Shown: positions 9,325 to 20,463 of the stretch, in pieces
Position numbering within the stretch: position 1 is the stretch's first letter
Layout of the letters: each line of letters opens with the position of its first letter
From: Hermatobates lingyangjiaoensis
Lineage: Eukaryota > Arthropoda > Insecta > Hemiptera > Hermatobatidae
Direction of reading: 5' to 3'
NCBI GenBank assembly: GCA_026182355.1
Contig: JAPFBL010001012.1
Coordinates: forward strand, 1 to 64,000
DNA: 64,000 bases
Position numbers and translations under genes: made by a program
The notes under the pieces: generated by a model
What the model was told of the DNA's origin: nothing
Database searches by the model: none
Seen by the model: the letters and a program-made list of their open reading frames with translations, nothing else

Positions 9325-10521
9325 AAACCGCCCCCTAGCGGGTGTTAATGCCAGCTGTTTACTGGATTTTTGTTTGGTCGGTGATTCTACAGATTCTACA
9401 TTCGGGGTCCTAAATTTGGCTTAACTCAAATGAATTTCGAGTAGGGATCTTTAAACGAGTACCTGACATCGTACAGGCTTGGAACCCATGGCTTAACGCT
9501 TTCTTGAAGGGTTGACGTGTTCAGATTTATCACCTTCCACGCGAATAAATCGAGGGCCAGAGTGGGTATTGAACCCCGGACCTACCAGTTTCGAGGCTAG
9601 CACGCAAGCCATAGGGGTTCTCAGGATACTTCTACTCTTAATAACGAAGAATGTCAAAATGTTCTTATGAAACCCTTAACGTCCTTCTACTAGGGACGAC
9701 GTACTCAGATTTATTGACCTCCTGCGTGAATAATCGAGGGCCAGAGTGGGTATTGAACCTCGGACCTACCAGTTCTGAGGCTAGCACACAAGCCATAGGG
9801 GTTCTCAGGCCACTTCTACTCTTGATAACGACGAAAGTCAAAATGTTCTATGAAACCCTTAACGTCCTTCTTCTAGGGACGACGTACTCAGATTTATTGA
9901 CCTCCTGCGTGAATAAATCGAGGGCCAGAGTGGGTATTGAACCTCGGACCTACCAGTTCTGAGGCTAGCACACAAGCCATAGGGGTTCTCAGGACACTTC
10001 TACTCTTGATAACGACGAAAGTCAAAATGTTCTATGAAACCCTTAACGTCCTTCTTCTAGGGACGACGTACTCAGATTTATTGACCTCCTGCGTGAATAA
10101 ATCGAGGGCCAGAGTGGGTATTGAACCCCGGATCTACCACTTTCGAGGCTAGTACGCAAGCCATAGGGGTTCTCAGGCCACTTCTACTCTTAATAACGAC
10201 GAATGTCAAAATGTTCTTATGAAACCCTTAACGTCTTTCTCCTAGGGACGACGTACTCAGATTTATTGAGCTCCTGCGTGAATAAATCGAGGGCCAGAGT
10301 GGGTATTGAACCTCGGACCTACCAGTTCTGAGGCTAGCACACAAGCCATAGGCCACTTCTACTCTTGATAACGACGAAAGTCAAAATATTGTTATGAAAC
10401 CCGTAACGTGACCAGGAGATTTATTGACCTCCTGCATGAATAAATCGAAGGCCAGGTGGGGATCGAACTCCGGACTACCAGCCCAGAGGCGAGTACGTTA
10501 ACCACTGAGCTAACCTGGCCC
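9325..10521 (-). mobile_element. SINE array, minus strand, about 184-bp tandem units
   Basis: One full SINE (3' tail from 9325) is followed by about five tandem units of 173-187 bp. Each contains the tRNA-like head with a box B-like 'ggttcaatacccac' on the minus strand and a short body. The array ends in a better SINE head (about 10430-10521) with box A 'tagctcagtggttaacg'. The internal units lack the normal 3' tail, so they arose by local duplication rather than by separate insertions. The short open frames here are by-products. Confidence 0.8.
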
Positions 10522-11090
10522 CTTCCTTCAATTCGGTTACAAATATATCTCAGTTAGATTGCGAATCTTACAAGTGTGTTGAGAATCTGTTCAATTTGTG
10601 TCACTTTTGTTACATTACAAGTGGGCTAGAAATATACTACAGGTGATTCAATTTGTTACAGGTTGTTCGCGAAACTGGTATAAGTATTTCCGGAATGAGA
10701 TGCTGGGTGATTTGCAAAAATGACGCAGATGGATTACTAATCGGTTACAAATGTGAAGCAAATCTGTTACAGGTGAGTAGAAAACTTATCAAGTGTTTTG
10801 TTAATATCCGACTTCTAGGTTACAAATCTGATACAACTAGGTCTGCAGTGTTTGAAAAATAGTCATATATAATTAAGTAGAAAATTTATTATTTATTTTT
10901 ATTTAATTTAACTTTGATACTAATATGTTAAGATCAACAAGGAAGTGGCATTTTCAAATTACACTTTGGTTGAATTATTTTTAATTGTGATGGTTATTAA
11001 AATTGGTGGCATTTTGTCGAATAGCTTAAAATTATGCAAAATTGTGTTTAATAAAGTATTGACTGTCAAGACTAAGTGGGATGTTAAAAG
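10522..11090 (+). other. non-repetitive region with a weak exon candidate (10663-10773)
   Basis: Between 'ttgttacag' and 'CAG|GTGAGT' lies a 111-bp segment, open in one phase (37 codons, including GMRCWVICKNDADG). Acceptor and donor look acceptable, but the words 'tgttacag' and 'ggttacaaat' repeat nearby, so chance is possible. I do not recognise the peptide. The rest is AT-rich. Confidence 0.25.
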
Positions 11091-11099
11091 ACTAGTGAG

Positions 11100-12470
11100 A
11101 GGTGTTGGAGAATATCTCTGAAAGAGGAGTGTAAGAGGGAAAGAAAATCGTAATGTGATGAGAGAGTGGAGTTTAGTGGAATAGATGAAGCATAGAGAAG
11201 GAGAAGAAGAGAGGTTGTGAAGGAAAGTGGTGAGTAAAGTAAGTGAGTGAGAGGAGGGGAGGGACAGAAGGAGAAGCAAACAAAATGGAAGGATTAGAGA
11301 GAGTGAGTGAGAGGAGGGAAGTTATAACAGATGTATTGAAGGAAGAGAGAGGGTGAGATGGACGGAGGGAGAGAGGGAAAAGGAGGGAGAGTGTGGGAAA
11401 GAGGAAGAGAGAGAGAGGGTGTGACAGAGAGAAGGAGGGCGAGGGAAGGTGAAAGACTGGGGTTAACGGAGAGAGAGGGAAGGAGAGGAAAGGAAGGGCG
11501 GGGAGAGGGGAAAGGGAGGAGGTGTGGGAAAAGGAAAAGAGAGGGTGTGAGAGGGGAAGGAGGGCGAAGGTAGAGGAGGGATGGGGGAAAGAGAGAGAGA
11601 GAGAGAGGAAAGGAAGGGTTTGTGAGAGAGGGTGGAATGGACGGAGAGAGAAATAGAGAGAGGAAGAGAGGGTGAGAAGGGAGTGTGTGAGAGACATAGG
11701 GAGAGAGAGGGAGGGGTAAGAGTGGTAAGGAGAATTAGGTGTGTGAGAGAGAGGTAAGGAGAGAGAGAGAGAGGATGGAATGATGGGAGGGAGTGAGAGA
11801 GGGATGGTGAGGGAGGGAGTAAGAGAGGGAGGGGTGGACGGAGGTAACAGACAGGGATGGAGGGAGTGAGAGGGAGAGGTAGGGAATATGATTTGTGGGG
11901 GAGGTGGGAGGAAGGGAAGGGGAAGGCGGTGGGGGAGGGTGTGAGAGAGAGGAAGGAGAGTTAGGGTGGTGTGAGAGAGAGAAGAAGGATGGAATGGTGG
12001 GAGGGAGTGAGAGAGGGTGGGGTAAACAGAGAGAATAGAGGGAGAAAGAGGGAGAGGTAGGGAATATTATCTGAGAGTGCGAGGAAGGGTGAGAGGGAGG
12101 GGAAGGGCAGATGAGTTGAGGGAGAGAGGAGGGAGGAGTGAGGGTGAGAGAGAGGGGGGTGACAGAGGGTGAGTGGGATGGAGGGAGAGAGAGGGAGTGG
12201 GCGAGAGAGGGTGTTAAAACAGGAATTGGTAGTGAGTTTTGGATTATGGGATGGAAGGAGAGGGAGAGGGAGATGTAGAGAGTGTTGGGAGAGAGGGAGA
12301 TTGAGGGTGGGATAGAGAAAGGAGAGAGAGGGGCTGTGTGAGAGAGAAGTATAGATAAAGTGGAAAGAGAGAATGAATTGGAGGAAGAGGATAAAGAGTC
12401 AGTTAGAAGGAAGATGGACAGAGAGGCAGGATAGAGAGAGAGAGAGAGAGAGAGATCCAAAGAGAGCACG
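11100..12470. repeat. polypurine (GGGAGA-like) tract, about 1.3 kb
   Basis: The plus strand is almost entirely G and A with scattered T, built from gagaga, gggagg and ggtgagag words without a fixed period. Long open frames on both strands (Ser/Leu/Pro-rich or Arg/Glu/Gly-rich) are artefacts of composition. Confidence 0.9.
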
Positions 12471-13430
12471 ATAGAAGTCAAACGTGCAACCTCCAGCTAA
12501 CACACCAGAAAGAGAGAGGCCGCTATTAACAGTCTGACCTGATTTTTTCCATTACCTGTTTTATTGACTTAGAACCTATTAGTAGTGGACGATAATTTTT
12601 TTTTTTTTTTACTAAATCATCTATCAGATCATCTAATAATGTTTTCGAAAGTCAATAATGAATTAGCGCCATAACCAGTACCATGCTAATAACCTTTTCC
12701 ACTTTTTTAATGATCGAGAAATTCAGTTAAGAACCGTTCTAAAAAAAAAAAAAAAAAATTAATAACTAACCCATTCAATATTATGGGGTGCAAAAACAAA
12801 AAAAAAATTTTTTTCATAATCTCTCCAAGAAAACTAATTGAATTGAAAACTTTCATTTGATAGTCAGTTTTATACTCAGGCATTTTAATCGAGGAGAAGA
12901 AAAAATACAATTCCGCGAATTACATATATTGGGAGAAGGCGAATGATTGAACTACGTGACAAGAGAAAGGGTGCGTTATTTTTTTTGGATGAAAAATAAT
13001 GAAGCACCGATAATAATGCTGCATCAGCAGGCACTGGATTTTGAAATATCTATTTAATTTATAATATAGTATATTCGAGGCTTGGTTGGTTCACTCCTTA
13101 CATTCATATTTCATCGACTTCTTTGCGTGCGCTGTATTAACGGTTTCTCTCTCTCTCTCTCCTCTCTCTCTCTTTTGACGTCAGTCAATAACCGGGCTTC
13201 CTTTTAATTATTCCTCTCCTAGAGACTTCTAATATTTAATAAGCAATTATTCTCTTTCCTTCTTTTTTTTTTTTTTTTTTTTTTTTGGCCTTCGTAGTAA
13301 TTAACCTATTTTATTTGTTAATGAACCAATTATGATTGGTTTTGAGACAAAAAGGAAAACTGTACAAATTATTTAACAAGTCTTTAAAGCTTACCATTAT
13401 CATTTAGTAAATAAATAAAAAAAGTATAGG
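12471..13430. other. AT-rich sequence with homopolymer runs
   Basis: This has poly-T and poly-A runs, a CT microsatellite near 13147-13173, and no recognisable gene or element. Confidence 0.4.
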
Positions 13431-14035
13431 CAGTGGCGAGCAAAGGGGGGGGGGGGGGCACCTCGGGTGATAAGTGCCACGGGGTGGCATTTAAAGGGTG
13501 TAAATATATAAAAAAATTAAAATCATAAAAAAACTAACGAAAAAGCTGAAATGTTATACCAAAATGAGTTTCTAAGGTCGTAATTGTTTTTATGTTTTAT
13601 GTGTGTAATCCTCCTTTTTAAACGGAGTTTTCTTTCAACTGTAATATTTACAAATTAAAAATAAATTTATTTTAAAATTTTTCAAAACTATATTTTTAAA
13701 GGGGTTGAAAAGTTTATTATATTTGTTTGTGTAGCCAGTTAATTTAATGTAAAAAATTTTTTTTTATTATTTGAATTATAAGTTTTTCTTTAGTAAAATG
13801 ATTGATTTTATTTGACGATGTATATGTGTGCGAGTATTGTAATAATAAGATTGAAGTCTAGGACTAATAACAGTAGTCTAAAATTACATCTTGGATTGTA
13901 ATTCTATGAAGTTTAATATTTTGAGGATTTTATGGAATTTGGAGGGTTAATGGATTATCAAAGGTCAGCGGGTGGTGGTGGGGGAGGGGGAGTCTTAGAC
14001 CGCCCCGGGCGTCAAAAGTGGGTGCTACAGCACTG
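13431..14035 (+). mobile_element. hAT-like MITE, family X (copy 1)
   Basis: It starts CAGTGGCGAGC and ends GGTGCTACAGCACTG, giving short imperfect terminal inverted repeats that begin with CAGTG as in hAT elements. A G-run follows the left end and another G-rich stretch precedes the right end. No transposase is encoded. Related copies are at 26056-26970 (plus), 28657-29221 (minus) and a fragment at 25253-25425. Target-site duplications are not clear. Confidence 0.6.
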
Positions 14036-14149
14036 TCGAAATGGTGTGTTACAAAGGGGCAATGTTTAGGCTATGCGTACTTCCTTTTGGTCCTGTTTGT
14101 GCAATATAACCTAACATAACCCTACGCTGAAACAGAATTGTGGGGTCTG

Positions 14150-15240
14150 TACATAAGAAATTTCCACTTTCGTCGTTATCAAGAGTAGAAGTGGCCTGAA
14201 AACCTCTATGGCTTGCGTGCTAGCCTCTGAACTGGTAGGTCCGGGGTTCAATACCCACTCTGGCCCTCGATTTATTCGCGTGGGAGGTGATAAATCTGAA
14301 CAGTTGACCCGTAGAAGAAAACGTTAAGTCATCGGATCCAAGCCTGTACGATGTAAGGTATTCGTTAAAAAATCCCCAACTCTAAATACACTTGAGTTGG
14401 GAAAAATTTACGACTTCAAATGTAGAATCAACCTTCTTTGTGTGGTATCACTAAGGGCCAATGTTCAGCCTATGTGTGTTCCATTGTGGGACTGCAACTG
14501 CAACCTAACCTAACCTTACGCTGAAACAGGACTGTGGAGTGTGTACATAAAAATATTTTGACTTTCGTCATTATCAGGAGTCGAGGTGGCCTGAGTAGCA
14601 TGATCGCCTTTGGACTGGTAGGTCAGGGGTTCAATACCCAGTCTGACCCTCGATTTTTACACGTAGGGAGTGAGTAAATCTGAGAACATTCCTCTTCGGA
14701 GAGGATGTTAAGCCGTCGGCTCCAAGCCTATTGTTAAGTACCACTACTCTAAATATGCTTGAGTTTCAGGAGTCGAAGCGGCCTGAGAAGCCAGGGTAGC
14801 CCAATAGCTTGTCTACCCTTCTCTACACTTATAGGTCCGGGGTTCAATTCCCACTCTGGCAGTCGATAAGCCTATGTGTGTTCCATTGTGGGACTACCAC
14901 TGCAACCCAACCTACCTTACGCTAAAACAGGACTGTGGAGTCTGTACATAAAAATATTTTGACTTTCGTCGTTATCAGGAGTTGAGGTGGCCTGAGTGGC
15001 ATGACCACCTCTGGACTGGTATGTTTGGGGTTCAATACCCACTCTGGCCCTCGAGTTTTACACGTGGGAGGTGAATATATCTGACTACGTCGTTCCTCGG
15101 AGGGTTAAGCCATCGGTCCCGAGCCTGTACGATGTCAGGTATTCTTTGAAAAGCCTCTACTCTAAATTCACTTCAGTGAGGCAAATTTAGTACTCCCAAT
15201 GTTCATTATGTGATATGACAAAGGGCAGATGTTTAGGCAA
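14150..15240 (+). mobile_element. SINE cluster with about 400-bp spacing
   Basis: tRNA-like heads occur near 14185, 14570, 14785 and 14985. The segment 'tctgtacataa...ttttgactttcgtcgttatcag' precedes three of them at intervals of about 400 bp. Bodies carry 'gttaagccatcggtcccgag' or variants, and tails have 'cctaacctaacctta'. This is a tandem or nested SINE array of the family at 9.3-10.5 kb but in plus orientation. Confidence 0.75.
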
Positions 15241-15603
15241 TGTATTAATCAAATGAATCAAACCTGGTAATAAGTATGATACATTCCTGACTGACTAGAC
15301 ACCTATTTTATCGCTATTATAAAACAGTTTCATAGAATATATAATGAATCACATGACCGTAAGCGTCAGACGGCTGTTAACCAAAATAGTTTTTATAGAA
15401 GGTTCTTAATTTAGTCTCGAGATAAAACTAGCCTGGCCTACTGCTGTAGTCGCAGTCACATCATTCTAACCTTTGCTGTTATTTCTAACCACTGGCTTTC
15501 AAATAGAGGCAGACGGGACATCTAACTGTCATTTGGCAACCTTAGCCTGCAATCTAGGTCATTACCACTTTGCAGAATTTAGCCTCTTGACCTTGAGCTG
15601 GCC
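15241..15603. other. AT-rich spacer, nothing recognised
   Basis: This lies between the SINE cluster and the split MITE. A short open frame near 15473 crosses the MITE border and has no visible family features. Confidence 0.35.
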
Positions 15604-15964
15604 CGGTGATGGCGAATCCATGACACGCGTCTTCAAACAGAAAAAACATCGTAATCTAAATATTTGTCTCTCATAGCAACCAAATTCTTTATTCATTATA
15701 ATACTGTAAATAATAATTAATACCTTATTTCTGAAACCAGACGTATATGTATACGTCTACCATATATACATGTATATATTATATATAATAAGGTATTGTT
15801 TTCTTGACCACAAATTACTAATAAACACTTTTTCTTCTTCTTGGAATTCGGTCAGGGTTAATATACGGAATCACCTTTTCGCCGGAATATAAGTGATTCC
15901 GTATATTAACCCTGATCAAATTCCAAGAAGAAGAAAAAGTGTTTATATTATGTATATACAATAA

Positions 15965-16245
15965 GATTTCACATAAACACGTGAAATAACAATCAATGAT
16001 CAAACCACAATAAGAAATGGGAAAACAAGACTAAGATCTTTCAACCGTAACAAGCGGTCTTCGTCAGAGGCAAAAACCCAACTGGGTTTTTTTGACTGTT
16101 TTCGTCAGAGTCAAAAAACCCAGAGTTGGGTTTTTGACTCTGACGAAGACCGCTTGTTACGGTTGAAAGATCTTAGTCTTGTTTTCCCATTTCTTATTGT
16201 GGTTTGATCATTGATTGTTGTTTCACGTGTTTATGTGAAATCTTT
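15965..16245. mobile_element. PLE foldback, family A
   Basis: Arms of about 100 bp begin and end with 'gatttcacataaacacgtg'. HHR motifs are at 16029-16070 (minus) and 16136-16177 (plus), both with AGAUCU stem III and intact GACU/AGUC stem I. The centre holds repeated 'acccaactgggt' and 'cccagagttggg' words. Confidence 0.8.
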
Positions 16246-16246
16246 T

Positions 16247-16289
<43 letters not shown>

Positions 16290-16294
<5 letters not shown>

Positions 16295-16405
16295 AATAAC
16301 GCCCCATATTTGGCTTGTATCTGCTTCTTACACAATTTCTCCAGTTTCCGGAATTCCTTCCTCGTCTCTTCATTAAAACTATAAAGTCTATCACCAATAT
16401 TACTA
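16290..16405 (-). pseudogene. PLE ORF N-terminus, family I
   Basis: The minus frame reads IGDRLYSFNEETRKEFRKLE then KLCKKQIQAKYGALFNN and continues into (TA)n. The copy at 51.05-51.17 kb stops at the same codon. The HHR lies just upstream in the element's orientation. Confidence 0.7.
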
Positions 16406-16444
16406 GTCGACATGTTTCGAATGTACCACATTCATCATCAGGAC
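16406..16444 (-). ncRNA. hammerhead ribozyme motif, PLE family I
   Basis: On the minus strand the core CUGAUGA is followed by spacer U, stem II GAAUGU/ACAUUC with a 3-nt loop, GAA, the palindrome ACAUGU and H17 = C. Stem I is GUC before the core and GAC after the site. A sister copy is at 51176-51214. It lies between an endonuclease end and an ORF N-terminus in one orientation. Confidence 0.8.
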
Positions 16445-16527
16445 AATAATGAGAGTAATAGTAGGAAAGCTAGTTATATATATAGAGATGGATTATTAAT
16501 GGAATGTTAACAGGTCATCGCCCTGTA

Positions 16528-17128
16528 TCACGGCGCATTATGGGGGATTAAGGTAGGGTGGTTGGGCTCACCTACTACCTGGCTAATCTGGGTGTTTCTG
16601 TTTGCAAATAGTTTTAAAATTCGACAAGAATTATTAACTTGGATATTTATGGCTGGTTGCTTTTCCTGAATAATTATTGCTTCTAATAGTTGTAATTTAA
16701 AATGATTTCTTTCTCGAGCGATAATTTTCGTGGAATTTACCATCATTTCTCTTGTGATTCTCTTATGGACTGCTGTTGTATGGCATTTTGGTGCTCCGGC
16801 AGAAAGGTGCATAGTAATTCTTCTAGACAATGAAGTCGAAGTCATTCCTATATATGAGCTTTTACGGGCCTCACAGCTCCCGATATTACATGAGTACTCA
16901 TATACAAGATTTGTTTCTTTTGACTTGAAGGGCTTTGGTAGTAAGTTATCAGGGTCAAACTATCGTCAGGCTTAATACATTTAACATGGCTTTTTATAAT
17001 ATTTTTCAAAACACGTTCATTGTTCTTATATTCATCTGTATATTGGTTTTTGTAGAATATTTTGTGGTTAGTGCCTGTTGTTAGGCTCTTATTATCTGAG
17101 GTGAATCTATTTTCGAGGTAGCGTCTTA
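16528..17128 (-). pseudogene. PLE endonuclease end, one frameshift
   Basis: On the minus strand the upstream part reads VKCIKPDDSLTLITYYQS, the linker seen before PLE endonucleases. After a frameshift near 16900 follow CNIGSCEARKSSYIGMTSTS and LSRRITMHLSAGAPKCH, a GIY-YIG core of the C-x-x-G-x-C...YIGMT type, then RERNHFKLQLLEAIIIQEKQ. The stop is near 16528. The catalytic core is recognisable but the frame is broken. Confidence 0.8.
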
Positions 17129-17189
17129 GAATGTGGGGCGTTATTCAACAATATATGTTTAAATGAAGGACTGCTTTCAACTTTTACAA

Positions 17190-17247
<58 letters not shown>

Positions 17248-17772
17248 ATATATTGTATGTAGTATATAATACTATATGTATGTATATATTATACCAGACG
17301 TATATGTACTTACTAAAAATAATATTGCGTAACAAATATACATAATAAAAACATATTGTTTTATACTGATAATAATATAAAATTCTAAATTCTGAAAACA
17401 CGCTTAAGTCTAAAGGCTAAAATGCTAAATTCTGTTGTTTTTTTTATGTTGGTTTTTATATTTAAATAGGTTTAAAAAATATTTTAACATTTCAATATAC
17501 TGTTTTAATATTGATATTAATATGAAATTCTAAATTCTCAAAACATGCTAGATTCTAATTTCTAATTTCTAAACTGCTAAATTTGGTTTCATTATTTTGG
17601 TTTTTTTTATTTAAATGATATTTAACAAAATATTAACTTACAACAATATTAAATATTTATATTGTCTTTATATTAGTCTTTAGTTTTGCGATGTGTGACA
17701 CACTACGAAAATTATGTTTCAATTTTTCACAATTTTTTACACACTAAACTGAAAAAGTTTTTAGCATCTCTG

Positions 17773-18180
17773 AGCAAGGCTTAACGTGACGCATGTACTA
17801 GTTACGTATTCCTATATTACAAACAATCATTTATTGGTGGGGGGGGGGGGGGGGAGAGAGAAAAAGGAAAATTGCCGCCCAAAAAAGAAAATCTTTTGGG
17901 AAACCCCACACGACTTTCTCTTATCTCATTTTAAATATACAATCTTTCAAATCATATTTAAACTTACAAAAAAAAAACTTATCCAAATTATTGTTTACAA
18001 AAATTACTAATATTTAAAAACGTTATATCCGATTTCATTCTATTCAGCTGTGTTGAATATTTTTCCGCTTCAAGAAATATTTTTTTTTCAATCAGGGTTA
18101 TCTATAAAGATTAGATTACCATAAACATATATATATAGATATATATAGATATATATATATATAATTAAAGTTACAGCTAG
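17773..18180. other. AT-rich sequence with an 18-nt G-run
   Basis: A pure G-run near 17838 is the main feature. The rest is A/T-rich with (TA)n from about 18130. Confidence 0.4.
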
Positions 18181-18476
18181 AGAACACAAGAAAAAGTACT
18201 AACACTCACGAATCTTGATAATTTCGGCTTCTTGCCGTCTTTGGGAAGAAGAAAAAAAGAATATATATATATATATATGTTGAATATCATATATGAATAT
18301 CATATTTGTAGGTTGTCGTCCCTCTGTCAATTCACTTCTTCTCCTTAGGACGACCACCATTGCGATCGAAATATTGAAATGTGAGTCTTTGTTATGTTTC
18401 TGTCTATGTGTCACAGTTTATTTTAAGTGTAATCTGTCCTGCCGGACCGTTTCCGTTCATCATGGTATATATATAT

Positions 18477-18531
<55 letters not shown>

Positions 18532-18734
18532 ATTTCACATAAATACATGAAATAACAATGAATGATAAACCAAAAAATGAAAAGGCAAAAAAGACTAAGA
18601 TCTTTCAACCGTAATAAGTTGTTTTCGTCAATGTCAAAAAACTCAGTTAGGTTTTTTGACTCTGACGAAGAATACTTGTTACGGTTGAAAGATCTTAGTC
18701 TTTATTGCCTTTTCATTTTATGGTTTGATCATTG

Positions 18735-18813
<79 letters not shown>

Positions 18814-18894
18814 CTCGATAAAAAGATTTCACATAAACACGTGAAACAACAATCAATGATCTTAGTCTTGTTTCCCATTTCTTATTGTGGTTTG

Positions 18895-18935
<41 letters not shown>
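18181..18935. mobile_element. PLE terminal fragments between (TA)n tracts
   Basis: 18181-18260 is a degraded minus-strand HHR terminus. 18305-18470 is a family D terminus with a damaged core (CUUAGGA). 18530-18740 is a family A foldback with diverged arms. 18820-18900 is the outer part of another family A copy. (TA)n of 20 to 80 bp separates them. Confidence 0.65.
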
Positions 18936-18939
<4 letters not shown>

Positions 18940-19396
18940 TTTTTTTCGTTGGAAATACGATCCAAAACGGACAAATATAGTTCAATATAAACAAAGAAAC
19001 ATAGAGAAATCAGAAGAACACACTTACAGTCTCTAATTTTCGGTTTGAACCGTCTTCAGGAGAGATAAGAGAGGAAACCAAGCGCACTGATCAGAGACGG
19101 TTGGAGACCAACAGTGTTGCCGCATGCGCGCCCGTTCACAGAAAATAAGGTAGACAGGAATCAATTTATAATTAATTTATAATTTATAAAATAAAATAAA
19201 ATAATGGAATATGAAAACAATAATATATAAAAAAGAAAAAATTGAAAAAATAAGGGAAATTGATACAGAGAAATTGATACATAAACAAAAGTGCTGACTA
19301 AGCTATGATAAAATAAAATAAAACTAAGAATACAAATAATAATAACAAATGAAATAATTTAATAAAAAATGTGAAAAGGCAAGGAACTTTTAGACA

Positions 19397-20449
19397 TTAT
19401 CGCTTTAGATTGAGGCCAGGTGCACTGCGCGCACTTAATAGCCAAATATGGGCTTCTTCGGAGGCTCGTAGTGTGAGATCTTTGCTGTCAGGGGGTATTT
19501 GTCGCAGAATCTGTAACCTGTAGCACTCATTAAAAGGGAGACCGTGGCTATTGGCATGTATGGCAATGGGAAGATGGGAGCGGCTATTGACTGAAGCTCT
19601 GTGATTGTTCATACGGAGACTAAGCTTGGTGGATGCTTGGCCTACGTAGAAACGAATCACACTTGGTACACTCCAAACGGTACACACAGTTTTTGGAGGT
19701 ACACGACAGTCAGTTGCAACAGGATAGAGGGTGTTATGGGGGGGAGCTGTGAAGTGTGGTTGGGGATTTATAATGGGACACGTGAGGCAACCTCGACGTC
19801 CGCACAGTTGCGCTCCAGAGGGCAAACTGTTTGCCCTCGTGGAGGTTAGCTTCCTGTGCGAAAGAAAATTGCCAAGGTTGGGAGGACGTCTGTAGGATAG
19901 GCGTGGCGGATTAGGAAAGGTTTTGGAGGTGGCTGGGGAAGAGGATATGATCGGGAAAAGTTCTTTAATGATGGTACCCAGTCTGTGGATACCTGGGAAG
20001 TAGGTTGTTATAAGGTAGGGAGACCCAGAGGGAGAGGAAGAGGAGGTTGATGTAGGATTGTGTGGGGTCGTGGCAGGAACCAGTCTTCTTGTTAGGAAGG
20101 GGAGAGGGTAACCTCGCTCTACAAATTTACTTTTTAGGCTATTGATATGTAGGTGTTTATCTTGTAGTCTGTTACAAATCCGGTGAATTCGTATGGAGAG
20201 AGATCTCGGAATGGATTTCTTAATGTGGGGAGGGTGGCAGCTATTGAAGTGTAGATATAAATGGGGATTAGAGGGTTTAGAATGGACGGAAGTAATGAGA
20301 GAACTATTGTTGAGGGTGATATCGACATCAAGAAAGGTAGTGGATCTGTTGGAAATGTTATGGGTAAAGGAGATGGAAGAGCAAAAAGATTTGAAGTTGT
20401 CGATGAAGACTTCTAACTCGGAAATGCCATGGGTCCAGATGGGTCCAGG
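19397..20449 (-). CDS. PLE polyprotein C-terminal half: RT end plus GIY-YIG-like endonuclease (5'-truncated)
   Basis: About 350 codons are open without a stop, with no start of its own. The frame opens with IWTHGISELEVFIDNFKS, which in PLE reverse transcriptases follows the YxDD catalytic motif, so the polymerase is lost. Next come TTFLDVDITLNNSS and HFNSCHPPHIKKSI with IRIHRIC, the usual PLE thumb/connector blocks. Near the C-terminus are YRRPPNLGNFLS, LCGRRGCLTCPII and IRFYVGQASTKLSLRMNNHR, a GIY-YIG-type core with YVG, then ASEEAHIW. The intact frame suggests a fairly recent insertion. Confidence 0.85.
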   Translation of the reverse strand, partial: PGPIWTHGISELEVFIDNFKSFCSSISFTHNISNRSTTFLDVDITLNNSSLITSVHSKPSNPHLYLHFNSCHPPHIKKSIPRSLSIRIHRICNRLQDKHLHINSLKSKFVERGYPLPFLTRRLVPATTPHNPTSTSSSSPSGSPYLITTYFPGIHRLGTIIKELFPIISSSPATSKTFPNPPRLSYRRPPNLGNFLSHRKLTSTRANSLPSGAQLCGRRGCLTCPIINPQPHFTAPPHNTLYPVATDCRVPPKTVCTVWSVPSVIRFYVGQASTKLSLRMNNHRASVNSRSHLPIAIHANSHGLPFNECYRLQILRQIPPDSKDLTLRASEEAHIWLLSARSAPGLNLKR

Positions 20450-20463
20450 GTTTCCCTCTCTTA

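Larger units (their letters stand above)
15752..17292. mobile_element. nested PLE concatemer with 16-bp target-site duplication
   Basis: The duplication 'accagacgtatatgta' is at 15736-15751 and 17293-17308. Inside are, in order: a family K foldback (15825-15945), a family A foldback (15965-16245), (TA)n, a minus-strand ORF N-terminus (16290-16405), an HHR (16406-16444), a minus-strand endonuclease end (16528-17128), a plus-strand N-terminal scrap (17129-17195) and (TA)n. One duplication around all of it suggests a single insertion event or serial insertions into one PLE. Confidence 0.75.
15604..17772 (+). mobile_element. hAT-like MITE, family Y, split by a PLE insertion
   Basis: The left part (15604-15751) begins CGGTGATGGCGAA and the right part (17293-17772) ends TTTTTAGCATCTCTG, fitting hAT-like ends of the CAGTGATGGC type. 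The two parts are collinear with the uninterrupted copy at 62685-63202. They are separated by 1541 bp of PLE DNA flanked by a 16-bp direct duplication. Flanking 8-mers agctggcc and agcaaggc match at only five positions, so the outer duplication is weak. Confidence 0.7.

Noticed and set aside
9651..10152. Open frames of 70-100 codons containing repeated VGIEPRTYxF
   Set aside because: They are antisense readings of tandem SINE heads, repeating with the 184-bp unit.
11173..12481. Long Ser/Leu/Pro-rich and Arg/Gly/Glu-rich open frames in GA-rich DNA (also 52151-53146)
   Set aside because: They exist on both strands and in several frames of a polypurine tract, where stop codons are rare by composition. 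No domain or start context supports them.
14500..14960. Telomere-like CCTAACCTAACC
   Set aside because: Only two or three repeats, always inside the SINE tail.
16194..18608. Open frames ending in or containing (Tyr-Ile)n
   Set aside because: These are translations of (TA)n microsatellites. Only the PLE peptide next to the repeat is meaningful.
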